In this document: piece by piece, positions 1 through 15,821 of the stretch
Layout: the number at the start of each line of letters is the position of its first letter
Position numbering within the stretch: the first letter of the stretch is position 1
Made by a program: the position numbers and the translations under genes
Assembly (NCBI GenBank): GCA_963573385.1
Contig: CAUYLG010017953.1
Coordinates: 1 to 64,000, forward strand
Reading direction: 5' to 3'
From: Cacajao melanocephalus
Lineage: Eukaryota > Chordata > Mammalia > Primates > Pitheciidae
Length of the DNA stretch: 64,000 bases
Notes under the pieces: model-generated
The model's database searches: none
What the model saw: only the letters and a program-made list of their open reading frames with translations
Told to the model about the DNA's origin: nothing

Positions 1-655
1 TGGGAGTGTAAATTAGTTCAACCATTGTGGAAGACAGCGTGGTGATTCCTCAAGGATCTGTTCCATTTGACCCAGCAATCCCATTACTGGGTATATACTC
101 AAAGGATTATAAATCATTCTATTATAAAAAACATAAGCACACGTATGTTTATTGTGGCACTATTTACAATGGCAAAAACCTGGAACCAACCCAAATGCCC
201 ATCAATAATAAACGGGACAAAGAAAATGTGGCACATATACACCATGGAATACTATACAGCCATAAAAAAGGGTGAGTTTGTGTCCTTTGTAGGGACATGG
301 ATGAATCGAGAAACCATCATTCTCAGCAAACTGACACAAGAACAGAAAACCAAACACCACAAGTTCTCACTAATAGGAAGGTGTCGAACAATGAGAACAG
401 ATGGGCACAGGGTGGAGAACTTCACACACTGTGGTCTGTTGGGGCTGGGGGGCTAGGGGAGGGACAGAGGTGGGTGGGGAGGTTGAAGAGGGATAACACT
501 GTTTGAAATGCATGATGTAGGTGACTGGGGGATGGAGACAGCAAAAAGAGGACCACGGCATGTGCGTACCTATGCAACAATCCTGCAAGATCTGCATATG
601 TATCCCAGAACTTGAAAGTACAATTTTAAAAAAAATTACATTGAAAAAAATAAAT
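1..655 (+). mobile_element. LINE-1 3' end, cut by the window edge
   Basis: This is the end of L1 ORF2 followed by the G-rich 3' UTR and an A-rich tail (about 625-655). The sequence matches the primate L1 3' end closely. Translating about 67-400 gives the familiar ORF2 C-terminal peptides ending near ILSKLTQEQKTK, but the preceding part is in another frame (27-275), so the copy is frameshifted and dead. The element starts before base 1. It pairs as an inverted repeat with the L1 at 1745-2735. Being a primate L1 is clear; the exact subfamily is not assigned. Confidence 0.93.
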
Positions 656-1724
656 AAAGATTTGCCTTTTCCAGATCGAGGGATTAACTGGCAAGTCAGG
701 GAAACAGAAGGAGGAAAAGAGAGAGTAGGGGATAGTTTAAGGGTGCTTTTCCCTGGCCTCTGGGCCCACAGGTGCATGAAGTGAGGGAGACGCCCATTAT
801 AGTCTAGACAGGTATGTTGGAGCCCAAGTATATGTGAATTTGTAACATGTATCCCCAGGCATAATAAGACGTTATTTAAAACTTTTAGGCAGAGACCTAG
901 GCATTTGCATTTTTTATTAGCCATAGGATAATGGTGTATCACCAGTAGATATAGCTAAATATATGAATTTATAGAAGCTTTCTGGATCCTCATTACCTGA
1001 ATGTGCATAAAAAAGAGCAAGACAATTGCTGGTGACTGGCAAGAGGCATGGAATTGCAAGGAACACAGGGAGACCTTTGGATTAGCACAAATAGGCTTCT
1101 GGAGGTTGGAACTCAGATACACATAGCAAAAGTCTGGGGTCCTGCACTCTAAAATGGGCACCTACACATAACCCGATGCAAGGCAAGCATGACAAGTCTT
1201 ACAGGTCAATAATTAGACAAATTTAGCAACCAAGAGCAAAGATTAGTGAAGACCCTGGGGACACCGGTGGATACCCTTTTCCCTATACATCACTTTTTAC
1301 TATATTAAAAGAAGGGAGACTGAACAATTCAATCCAGAAACTGTATTGAATGAAGAAGGTTTAGTAACACCACATTAAAAGTGTTAAAACATAACTGACT
1401 GAAATTATTGCCCTCTCTACTCGTACATCCCAATAGAGAAGAAGTTTTAAAGAAATATTATTTATGATAAAACAAAACCATCCCAAACCAAAAAAATCCA
1501 GCAAAAATTAATGTAACAGTAGGGTATGTAACACAGGAAACATGGATGGGGGTTGAATCAGCTACTTAGTTTGTTGTTGTTGTTTTTAACATTGGCTCTA
1601 ACCCTTATCTATAACTAGGCAAGGTAATGATCTTTAATTCTGACTTGTCTCTATTTATTTGATTGAAATAATAGCATTTACTTTACAGTTTTTTGTTTTT
1701 GTTTTTTGTCTTTTCTGGTCACTA
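656..1724. other. Unassigned unique-looking sequence
   Basis: About 1.07 kb between two L1 copies. I see no open frame of note, no RNA gene and no repeat family I recognise, apart from a short TTG-rich run near 1570-1590 and T-rich sequence close to 1690. Confidence 0.5.
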
Positions 1725-1744
1725 TTTCTTTTTCTTTTCTTTTT

Positions 1745-2801
1745 TGTTAAAATTTTTTAATTTTTCTTGTACTTTAGGTTGTGGGGTACATGTGCAAATC
1801 ATGCAAGATTGTTGCATAGATACATACATGGCAAGGTGGTTTGCTGCCTCCATCCCCCCATCACCTATACCTGGCATTCCTCCGAACATTACCTCTCCCC
1901 ACCCTCCCCACCCTCCCATAGCCTCCCGCAACAGACCCCAGTGTGTGAAGCTATCCTCCCTGTGTCCACATGTTCTCATTGTTCAACACTGTCTATGAGT
2001 GAGAACATGCAGTGCTTGATTTTCTGTTCTTGTGTCAGTTTGCTGAGAATGATGGTTTCCAGATTCATCCATGTCCCTAAAAAGGACATGAACTGTGCAG
2101 TATTCCATGGTGTATATGTGCCACATTTTCCTTGTCCAGTCTATCATTGATGAGTATTTGGGTTAGTTCCAGGTCTTTGCTATTATAAACAGTACCTAGA
2201 TGAATATACATGTGCATGTGTCTTTATAATAGAATGATTTATAGTCCTTTGGGTATATACCCAGTAATGGGATTGTTGGGTCAAATGGAATTTCTATTTC
2301 TAGATCCTTGAGGAATTGCCACACTGTCTTCCACAATGGTTGAACTAATTTACACTCCCACCAACAGTTTAAAAGTGTTCCTATTTTGCCACATCCTCTC
2401 CAGCATCTGCCGTCTCCAGATTTTTTAATGATCGCCATTCTAACTGACATGAGATGGTATCTCAATGTCATTTTGATTTGCATTTCTCTAATGACCAGTG
2501 ATGATGACCATTTTTTCATATGTTTGTTGGTCTCATAAATGTTCTCTTTTGAAAAGTGTCTGTTCATATCTTTTGCCCACTTTTGAATGGGTTTGTTTGT
2601 TTTTATTCTTGTAAATCTGCTTTCGTTCTTTGTAGATTCTGGATATTAGCCCTTTGTCAGATGGGTAGATTGAAAACATTTTTTCCCATTCTGTTGGTTG
2701 CCAGTTCACTGTGATGATTGTTTCTTTTGCCGTGCACCAAAAGCAATGGCAACAAAAGCCAAAATAGACAAATGGGATCTAATTAAAGATAAGAGTTTCA
2801 A
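1745..2801 (-). mobile_element. LINE-1 3' end with 5' inversion
   Basis: From about 1745 to 2735 the + strand reads as antisense L1: T-rich tail, 3' UTR, then the C-terminal part of ORF2. At about 2736 the orientation flips, and 2737-2786 (weakly to 2801) is sense-strand ORF2 that normally lies just upstream of the antisense part. An inverted 5' segment of one continuous element is the signature of twin priming during target-primed reverse transcription. The inverted piece is short, about 50-65 bases. I found no convincing TSD, so the outer boundaries are approximate. Confidence 0.88.
2196..2567 (-). pseudogene. L1 ORF2 C-terminal remnant with a damaged Cys-His motif
   Basis: A 123-residue open frame in the antisense L1 encodes the C-terminal Cys-rich segment of ORF2p, an endonuclease/reverse transcriptase in intact elements. 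The motif normally reads C-x3-C-x7-H-x4-C; here it reads CWRGC then GTLLNCWWEC, so the histidine position is asparagine. The frame ends soon after the KDYKSFYYK segment. It lacks the endonuclease and reverse transcriptase domains and cannot be functional. Confidence 0.85.
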
Positions 2802-3061
2802 TGTAATTTTTTAAATCTCTTAAAGATCAGCAAGTATAAATGGCTTAGGCACCAAGAGAAAAAAAAGGAATGATCCTATGAAGGAAACCCTGTGCTCTGC
2901 ACTTCCTGAGATAGTTTTGGATATTTTAAACAACACTTAAATGAAATCAACATATACATTTTCTCTCAAAAGTTTCTAGTTTTAAGAATATTATCCTTTT
3001 GCAAAATCTCATTCATATTCTCAGAATCTAAAGTTTATTTGAATGTTTATATGCATTTATT

Positions 3062-3206
3062 TGCCCTTCTACTTTCTACTATGTTATAATATAGCATGAA
3101 GCCCTTGCCAGATGCTTCCCAGCCTCTAGAACCATAAGCAAAATAAACCTCTTTTCTTCGTAAATTACCCTGTTTTAGGTATTCTGTTATAGGAAAAAAA
3201 GTAGTA
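3062..3206 (+). mobile_element. 3' part of a MaLR (MST/THE1/MLT1-type) LTR
   Basis: The segment carries the terminal hallmarks of mammalian apparent LTR retrotransposons: a stretch resembling 'cttcccagcctctagaacc', then 'aaataaacctcttttctt', 'aaattaccctg' and a degenerate end near 'gtagtaagacac'. AATAAA serves as the LTR polyadenylation signal. Only about 145 bases are recognisable; the U3 part is missing or too diverged. Confidence 0.65.
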
Positions 3207-7667
<4,461 letters not shown>

Positions 7668-7693
7668 AAAAAAAAAAAAAAAAAAAAAAAAAA
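7668..7693 (+). repeat. A(26) homopolymer
   Basis: An uninterrupted run of about 26 adenines with no recognisable SINE or LINE body directly upstream. It may be an orphan poly(A) tail or a plain homopolymer. Confidence 0.95.
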
Positions 7694-9059
7694 GAGTATG
7701 TGACCTGGATTTCAGAAAGAAGAGTTAGTTAAGAGGTAGAAGCCAGTTCAGGCCCTGGAATCTTGAAATAGTGGTCGGATGGGATCAAGGTCACCTATGG
7801 ACACAACCCAAATAGTCAGGGAGGGGGGGAAAACATAAAACAAATGAAATTCTAGTTTTCTAGTTATGAGAAATAGACATCGGGGGCATTTAGGTCTTTC
7901 TGAGCTAAAGCTGAATAACAAGGTTAAGCCCATGAACTGACTGACTATAACATACCATATAGAATGTATGACCTTGTTGAATTAAGTGATCAGTAGTCAG
8001 TTTACTTTTATCCCATTTAAAGACTCACCAAGTGATAAGTAAGAATGTTATGTACTAAGACAAAGTTCAGAACACTCTTGCTATCTATTCCAAATGGGTT
8101 GATTATCAGTCATAAAATACTTTTAGAAGTTAACTACATTTGATTTGCATATTATGACATATTTGTGCATATATCTGCAAATCCAAATGTACTGTCAATG
8201 AAAGAAAATTTCAATACATGGTAGTAATGAGCAGTAAACTTTTTATTTACTTCGTAGGTATGCAAGTTAACAATTAGTTATTTCACAAAAAGACTATTCC
8301 AATGTGTGTAAGAGAGAGTATAACACTCCAAATGTGAGGTCATGTGGAAAAGACACATTTATGATTATATATTCAAAGCAGCATTCTGAGGCAATATAGA
8401 ACATTAAATAAAACTTAGAATTGCATTTCAAATATAAATTGGGCAAAAGCTATAAAAAACACAATAAAACTGTAGTCAAAAATTTTATTGTTTCATTTTA
8501 ACTTTATGCTTATTTCTAATTTTTTTTTAAAGAAAGAAAGAGAAAAGAAGAAAGAAAGAAAGAGTGAAAGAAAGAAAAAAAAAGAATGTAAGAGAGAAAG
8601 AAAGAGGAAGAGGCTTATTTCTAATTTTTATGTTTCAATTAGTATATTATTTTTCTATCGCTAACATATTTTAAATATTTGAAAGTATTTCAAAGACTCT
8701 CATGGCAGAAGTTGTTCTACTGATTACTTTAATACACACCTTCAAACTTATCTGCACAAAATGTCACTCTAGTAGCCTGTCCATTTCTGATTAACGTTAA
8801 GTTTGCCAAATCACATAATTGTTTTGTCTTTAACTCCCTGTGAAGTAGTAAAAGGTGAGATGACATGATAATATAGGAATTCTGTGACTAGCAACAACTA
8901 AAATGAAGATATAGCTTAGTTCACAAACCAGTATATAAGCAAAAGGTGCCACTTTAGGAAAATCATAAAACTTTAACTTTTTATATCTTCTTTCACCATA
9001 GTGGCAGAAAGCAAATCATCTCTCACTGAAAAGTCCTCTTTGCCCTTAGCTTGCACTTG
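7694..9059. other. Unassigned AT-rich sequence around the purine tract
   Basis: Apart from the purine tract at 8508-8629 I see no gene or recognised repeat here. Confidence 0.45.
8508..8629. repeat. GAAA-rich purine tract bracketed by a 17-base direct repeat
   Basis: The same 17 bases, gcttatttctaattttt, occur at 8508-8524 and 8613-8629. Between them lies an almost pure purine tract of GAAA/GAGAA units (about 8530-8612). The arrangement resembles a TSD around an inserted purine-rich sequence, or a local duplication followed by microsatellite growth. The repeats and their identity are directly visible; the mechanism is inferred. Confidence 0.85.
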
Positions 9060-9073
9060 AATTATCAGAGATT

Positions 9074-9374
9074 GGCTGGGTATGGTGGCTCACGCCTGTA
9101 ATCCTAGCACCCTGGGAGACCAAGGCAGGTGGATCACAAGGTCAAGAGTTCGAGACCAGCCCGGCCAACATGGTGAAACTCTGTTTCTGAAAAAAAATAC
9201 ATAAATTATCTGGGTGTGGTGGCCCGTGCCTGTAGTCCCAGCTACTTGGGAGGCTGAGGCAGGAGAACCACTTGAACCCAGGAGGGGAGGCTGAAGTAAG
9301 CTGAGATCATACCACTGCACTCCAGCCTGGCGACAGAGCAAGACTCCACCTCAAAAAAAAAAAATAAGAAAATA
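9074..9374 (+). mobile_element. Alu SINE with TSD
   Basis: Full-length dimeric Alu starting 'ggctgggtatggtggctcac' and ending in an A-rich tail. It is flanked by a near-perfect TSD: aattatcagagatt at 9060-9073 and aattatcaaagatt at 9375-9388 (one mismatch), which fixes both ends. Confidence 0.97.
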
Positions 9375-9388
9375 AATTATCAAAGATT

Positions 9389-9612
9389 ATAAAGTATGTA
9401 AGCTATTGAAGGCAGTGATTGAGGGGCATCTTGGTACTTATTGTTATCTTTTTCACATGGCTATTCATGATCATGCATAATCCACTGAGTGCAAAGTAAC
9501 CGAGAGCCAGGTTGTCGCTGAGACAGGCCTCATTCATGTGTTTCTGCACTATTTCAGACTCTGATCCATTAAATTAATAGACAAACACAGAAAGCCTGAG
9601 GCATTTAAATTG

Positions 9613-9656
<44 letters not shown>

Positions 9657-10823
9657 TGGAGCAATGAGAGAGAGAACAGTATTTCCTATGTAGTTAATTA
9701 TTAGAAAAGTCATCCATTCCAAAATATGACCCAACTATACAATTGTAACCACTATTAGTAATGAATGAGTTGCTGTGAAAAATAGACTCAAAACATACAA
9801 CTCAAACACAAAAGATGTTTTTTTACATTTCTCTAAATGCTTAAGTAGTCATCAGAGTTTGTTTTATGGTCAGGTTTTCTCTGTACAATAATCCAAAGAA
9901 ACGATCATTCATAGAGCGTCACCAGCATCCACTTGTTGGGGGCAGGGGAGAAAAGAGGATTTTGAGGAGGAATAGCTGCTCTTTAAGAGCATTTGTTTTT
10001 TCTTTCTTGAAAATGGTGTACATTGCTTCTTACAATCTATTTAATAGATCCCAGGCACAAAAATCTACTTAATCAAGATAACATGAGAATGTAATACTAT
10101 ATGACCAGGAAGACAGAAAGATGTTTAAAAGACAACTAATATTTCTTGTAATGATCATTGCTTCTGGTTACCAAATATTCCTATGATCTGTCTACAGATA
10201 GAACATACTTATCCACATCTCCAAACAGAAAATAACTGCATTTAGTTATTTCATCTGGTTCATTGTCCAGAACATCTTGATCAATGCAGTCTCTATAAGC
10301 TAGAACCCTGCTAACTACAAGAGACATTATATACATCAATCCACACATATCTCATATATCTTGATGAAGGAGGAATAGCCACCAAAAATATCATCCATTT
10401 GGAAAGGGTGAGAATGAGATATTTAGAGCAGTTATGGAATCTTGCTTTGCAAGCACCTAGAAGATCCATTGTTTGGGTGGTTGAGGATATTTTTTGATCA
10501 GACCCCTGATAATCTTTGAGATCAATTCTCTTATTTATTTTGCGCCCATCTATTGACTGTCTCTATAACATCCTTCCTTATCTATTATTATTCATTGTGA
10601 CATCTAGCATTAGTTTGGATGACTATACCCCCTTGACTTTGATTCATGGCACATTTTCTGATTGTGCATGCTTGGTGACAGTGAAGTTGTTTCATAATTC
10701 CAAGCCTTGTGTTTTCATTGGTGATAAAGCAGCTCAAAACTTAAAAGATTTCTAGTCTATTAACATCATACGTAAATAATTATATCTAAAATTATTTTCT
10801 AGAAACAGTTAAGGCTTTCTTAG
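9389..10823. other. Unassigned sequence
   Basis: Besides the TG microsatellite I recognise nothing. Small open frames (9866-10072, 10516-10755) show no family resemblance and no supporting signals. Confidence 0.45.
9615..9655 (+). repeat. (TG)n microsatellite
   Basis: About 20 uninterrupted TG units; likely length-polymorphic and able to adopt Z-DNA. Confidence 0.98.
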
Positions 10824-10885
10824 ATCCTTTCTCTCTTTCTCTTCCTTTCCCTCACTCCTCTTGGAAAAAGACTTTGATGAGAAGA

Positions 10886-11445
10886 AAACATGCTTGCATG
10901 TGTCTTTTTCATAGAATAATTTTGTCTCTTTTGTCTCCTTTCAGTATATAACCAATAATGGGATTCCTGGGTTGTATGGTAGTTCAACTCTTAGGTCTCT
11001 GACAAATCCTCACATGGAATCAACTCAGGTGCCTATTAACGGCGGATTGGATAGAGAAAATGTGGTACATATATGCCATGGAATACTACACAGCTATAAA
11101 AAAGGAATAAAATCATATTCTTTGCATCAACATGGATGCAGCTGGAGGCCATTTTCCTAAGTGAATTAACACTGAAACAACAATCCAAATATCGTTATGT
11201 TCTCACTTATAAGTGGGAGGTAAACACTGGGTGCACGTCGACATAAAGATGGAAACAGCAGACGCGGAGACTACTAAAGGGGAAAAAAAGTCGGGGGTAA
11301 AGACTGAAAAACTTGTACTATGCTCGCTACCTGGATAATAGATTCATTCATACTCCAAACTGCAGCATTACACAATATATGTTTGCTACAAACCTGTACA
11401 TGAACCCCTGATTCTAGAATAAAATTTGAAAAAAAAGAAAAAAAA
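10886..11445 (+). mobile_element. Older LINE-1 3' end with 5' inversion
   Basis: Bases about 10886-11006 are antisense L1 ORF2, recognisable from 'catgtgtctttt', 'ccaataatgggattcctggg' and 'tatggtagttc'. From about 11009 the sequence turns into sense L1 ORF2 (near 'acatggaatcaa') and runs through the 3' UTR to an A-rich tail at about 11425-11446. The antisense block normally lies just upstream of the sense block, so this is one twin-primed insertion. It is more diverged than the 1 kb and 20 kb copies. An 11-base match, atcctttctct, at 10824-10834 and 11446-11456 may be the TSD, but about 50 unexplained bases lie between the left copy and the L1. Confidence 0.82.
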
Positions 11446-11730
11446 ATCCTTTCTCTTATCTCTGCTATAATGCTGAATTACGTTTCACTGAGAAATAGTT
11501 AAAAATCATTGTAACTGAAGACATTTGTATTCTAATCTCCTACCTTTGGGATCGAGAGGCGGGCTGGTTTTGTAATATTGTGGAAAACCCAAATAAGACA
11601 GTATACTCCCTTTTATTTATGCTTTTAAACCAATCAACTTTCATCTAAGCTCATTTCTCTTTCTTGAATTTCTATGCTGCAAGGAACAACAAAGTAATGT
11701 TTTAGCTCTTTCTGTCAGTTTTGCCTGGAA

Positions 11731-11939
11731 CAGTAGTCCTTAACTGGAGCCAATTTTGTTCTTCAGGGGCAATTGGGCAACATCTGGAAACTTTCTCAAT
11801 GGTTAAGACTGTGGGAAAAGTAGATTGGCTTCTAGTGGGCAAGAAATGTTGGTGACCACTCTATAATGCACAATATGGTCCCCCATGCAAAACAAGCATC
11901 CTGCCCAAATGTCAATATTGCCACTGTTTAGAAAACCTG
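11731..11939 (+). mobile_element. MER5-type hAT-Charlie non-autonomous element
   Basis: The ends resemble the imperfect terminal inverted repeats of this class: CAGTAGTCCTTAACTGG on the left, and 'gtttagaaaacctg' (complement of a cagggttt-like end) on the right. The interior follows the family pattern, including 'ggcaacatctgg', 'ttggtgacca' and 'caaatgtcaatattgcc'. At 209 bases the length fits a short non-autonomous hAT. No 8-base TSD is recognisable, consistent with age. Confidence 0.7.
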
Positions 11940-12604
11940 TCTGAGAGTTACAGCTCAGAGTTACAGCTATTTGTTTACTGTTTAAATTATCTCATGAAAT
12001 GATTTTTCCATTTTCTGCCACTATAAACAAATGAATATACATCTCTCTTACCTGACACCTAACTACTGAAGCCAGAGTACGAAGGCCTACCATCAAACAA
12101 CTGATGTCAATATCTTGTTTAGTCGTTGGTGTTGTTTTAAATCACGGTACTACTCCACTTTAAGCTAATAATTTCTATATTATTTAGGGTGAAATTAACT
12201 GCTTTGAAAATGGACCTCGTAATCTGAAAGATACAGATCAAATAAAACAGTAACTGACTTCTTGTTTACATAAAAGTCCAGAATTCCTGTGGCTGTGCCA
12301 TCCACAGGGACATCCCTGGTATAAGGCTAGTGAAAGAAAAAAGAAAGGCTTGAAAAGATATGACTCCTTTTATAATATCTGACCCGGACATGAGCATGTT
12401 ACCTCTGCCCATATTCGATTGGCTAGAACTCAGTAAAAGGACCACACCTGTACTACAAGGGAAGCTGGAAAATATTGTCTAGCTTGTTCTCAGAAAGAGG
12501 AAATGCCTACTTGGAGACTATCTAGCAGCTTCTTTCACAATGACCAGTGATGATTTTATTGTTTCCCAAGAATGAAAATTTTAGGACAAATTGAGAATAT
12601 ATAC
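11940..12604. other. Unassigned sequence
   Basis: No gene or repeat recognised between the hAT element and the MLT1-like LTR. Confidence 0.45.
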
Positions 12605-13130
12605 TGTATATTAGTTTCTCAGTGCTGATGTACAAAATGCCACAAATTTTGCTGTTTAAAAACACCACAAATTTACTATCTTACTGTTTTGTTGGTAATA
12701 AGTCCAGAATCAGTCTTAAGGGGATAAAATCAAAATGTCAGCAGGGCTATGTTTCTTCCGGAGATACTAGAGGAGATGTCATTTCCGTGCCTTTACAGCT
12801 TGTAGAGGCTGTCTGTATTTCTGGGTTCACAGCCCTGCACCACTATCACCTCTCATTTCTTTTTTCTATCTCCCTTTTTCCTTTGGCTTTCATCATATCA
12901 TTACCTTTTCTCACTCTGATTCTCCTATATCTTTCTGATAATGGGCTTTATTAACTATATTGAGTGCAACTGGACAGGCCACGATAATCTCCCCATATCA
13001 AGCCCCTAACCTAAATCACATATGCAAAATCCCTTTTTCCTCATAAAGTAAGACATTCACATATTTATTGAGATTATGACATGGACATTTGGTGGTGGAG
13101 TGGAAAGCAGGGATGATTCAGCCTACCATA
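12605..13130 (-). mobile_element. MLT1-like MaLR LTR, antisense
   Basis: On the minus strand the element begins 'tatggtaggctgaatcatc', passes a conserved block near 13010-13060 ('gggattttgcatatg'), and ends with 'aataagtttgtgg'-like sequence and 'actaatatac'. About 526 bases is typical for an MLT1-class LTR. Interior similarity is clear at both ends; the middle is pyrimidine-rich and more diverged. Several small open frames here are spurious. Confidence 0.7.
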
Positions 13131-13144
13131 AAATCCAGTCAAGC

Positions 13145-13245
13145 AGGGACATATATGCTTTCTTCACTGCTGTATCCCTGGTACTTAGTACTGTGCTTTG
13201 AACAAGTTATATGTCTGATAAATATTTTTAAACAAATGAATTAAT
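13145..13245 (+). mobile_element. LINE-2 3' end fragment
   Basis: Contains the L2 3' signature in order: 'ttcactgctgtatccctgg', 'gtacttagtactgtgctttg', 'tgataaatattt' and 'aaatgaatta'. It is an ancient, short fragment abutting the MLT1-like LTR. Confidence 0.65.
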
Positions 13246-14579
13246 CAATGTTTAAAATAATATATAATGTAGCAGGATTTGCAGAGTCCAGAGTGCATTT
13301 TTATATGTTGATAATGAGAAACTTGTTATATTTTATCAAAATATTTTAATGATTGAAATTAAACTCTGCCTATTTTAAAGTCAGTTTATAAATCTGATGT
13401 TAGAGAAAAGAAAACCTGAAAAACCCCTTTTGGCAATAGTGCATCTATTTGGATCTGTCTAGAAAAAGATAATTCACTACATTGAGAGAAGTGTGACCCT
13501 TTGTTACAAAGCTAATTAAGCTATTTGTTATTATATATGGAGCTGACATTCATCTTCATATAATTTCCTGCTTGCCACTTATTTTTGCCTTCTTAAGGAA
13601 CACAAAGGAAGGCAATTTTTCATTTACCTAATGTGCCTTCAAATAGCTTTAAGGATGCCCATTTACTCACTTCATTATTTTCTATGACAAGATCTTTAAA
13701 ATTCTTATGTTTAGGTTGACTTTTAGATTTTTCCAGTTTGTAAAGAAACTACTTAAAGTTGGTAACAAATATAAACAAAATGTTCCAAGTTTTGTGAGAT
13801 CAATATAGTATAAAGTGATAGTATTGTTTACTTTTATCAGAAAAAATAAGCAACCTAAGCATGTACTCAATCATATTTTGTTTATATTATTCATAAATAC
13901 ATTTTTACCTCATAATGATCTCCTGGTGTAGGAAGATAGCCTGTTAGTTTGATACAAAACAGGTTCGAGCAATTTTTTTAATCTAAATGCAGATCTTTCA
14001 TGGAGACATGCTGAATGTTACCATGTAGCTTGTGACTCTGGAAGCCTACCAAAATCAATCTGAATTCAGGTTTTCCTAGGAACTCATTACCTAGCACCTA
14101 CTACTGCCAATTTTCATACTTCATAAAAATTATTTATTAATAAAATATACTTTTTTCAGGTCTTTAAATGTTAAAAATGGCATTACTTTAATAAAAATTT
14201 TCAGTGATATCTGATGCATCCCTGTGACTGTGGGCTCAAGTAGAGATACAACTCTCAAATACCATGGATGATTTAGATGGGCACAAACGACATAATGTTC
14301 CGAGAGAGGTAACCAAAAGACAAATCTCCTTCATCAAAATGCCAAAACCACACAGTGCAGTTTAAACATATCTCTACATATGAAGAGCTTAAAGATATAT
14401 TATAGCTTATTTCTTTATTATGTATGTATTATGAGCATTATGATACACTAGGCAATCATTAAATAAAAATAAGTCTAAAAATAAAGTTACAGTATAGAAT
14501 TAATATTATAGAAAATTATATCATTATATTTTGAAAAATAAACTTAGGATGGTTTTGGGTTATTCAATAGAATGGAAAT
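13246..14579. other. Unassigned AT-rich sequence
   Basis: No gene or recognised repeat in about 1.3 kb. Confidence 0.45.
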
Positions 14580-14864
14580 GGCTGGGCCCAGTGGGTCATG
14601 CCTGTAATCCTGGCACTTTGGGAGGCTAAGGCAGGCAGATCATATGAGGTCAGGAGTTTGAGACTAGCCTGGCCAGCCTGGTGAAAGCCCATCTCTACGA
14701 CAAATACAAATATTAGCCAGGCATGGTGGCACATGTCTGTAATCCCAGCTACTCAGAAGGCTGAAGCAGAAGAATCAACTTGAACCCAGGAGGCAGAGGT
14801 TGCAGTGAGCTGAGATTGCGCCACTGCACTCCAGCCTGAGCAATAGAGTGAGACTCCATCTCAA

Positions 14865-14895
<31 letters not shown>

Positions 14896-14900
14896 AAAAT
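14580..14900 (+). mobile_element. Alu SINE with (AAAT)n tail
   Basis: Full-length dimeric Alu. Its 3' tail has become an AAAT microsatellite (about 14863-14900). No TSD was found with confidence. Confidence 0.95.
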
Positions 14901-15535
14901 AATGTAAAAAATAAGAACTATGAGTATAAAAAGTAAAAATAAAGTCTTATGCTAATTTTGTAAGTCTGTAATAAGTTAACAGAACAAATTAATAGGAAAC
15001 TATACCCAAAGACTTGTTTAAGTAAAAAGTTTATATAATCAAATTCTGTAGATTAAAATTTGAAAATTTTAGATTTTTAACATTAAAAAAGTTACAGATA
15101 TCTAGAGAGAACAGACTAAATAAAAGGATGTACATTAAATTAAGAAAAAAAGGAACATATTTTAAAATGTTATTCTTAGAAATGTTTACCACAATAAAAA
15201 CTAAATAATATTTAAGATTTATAAAAGAGTCTCTCAGTGTATATGTACTCAGAAAGTATAGCTGTATAAAACATCACCAGAATTTGCTTATATTGCAGCC
15301 AACCAAAGACACATTTTAAAAGGATGCAAGACTACTCTAAAGTTCAAGAAAAGTTATACCAGTTAATTTATTTTTAATAAATACCATATATAGATTCCCA
15401 AACAAACACTAAGGTCAAAAGGCAACCTGACAATAACATATACACAATTAAAACACACAGTAATCTTATGATAAACAGAAAAATGGGAGAGTAATGTGTA
15501 GAAACAAAATGTTAATTTTCTTGTTATATCATGAG
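14901..15535. other. Unassigned AT-rich sequence
   Basis: Very A/T-rich; no feature recognised. Confidence 0.45.
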
Positions 15536-15821
15536 AACAGAAAACCAAACATCACATCTTCTCACTCATAAGTGGGAGATGAAGAATGAGAACACATGGA
15601 CACAGGGAGGGGAACAGCACATACCAGCACCTGTCAGAGAGTGGGAGACAAGGGGATGGAGAGCAGCAGGACAAATACCTAATGCACACAGGGCTTAAAA
15701 TCTAAATGACAGGTTGATAGGTGCAGCAAACCACCATGGCACATGCATATCTATGTAACAAACCTGCTTGGTCTGCAAATTTATCCCAGAATTTTAAGTA
15801 AAAAAAAAAAAAAAAAAAAAA
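15536..15821 (+). mobile_element. Severely 5'-truncated LINE-1 (3' UTR only)
   Basis: Starts within the last codons of ORF2 (near 'gaacagaaaaccaaacatc') and runs through the 3' UTR to an A(22) tail at about 15799-15821. This is the most common product of abortive target-primed reverse transcription. Confidence 0.92.

Noticed and set aside
9549..9734. Thr-His repeat peptide
   Set aside because: It is the translation of the TG/CA microsatellite.
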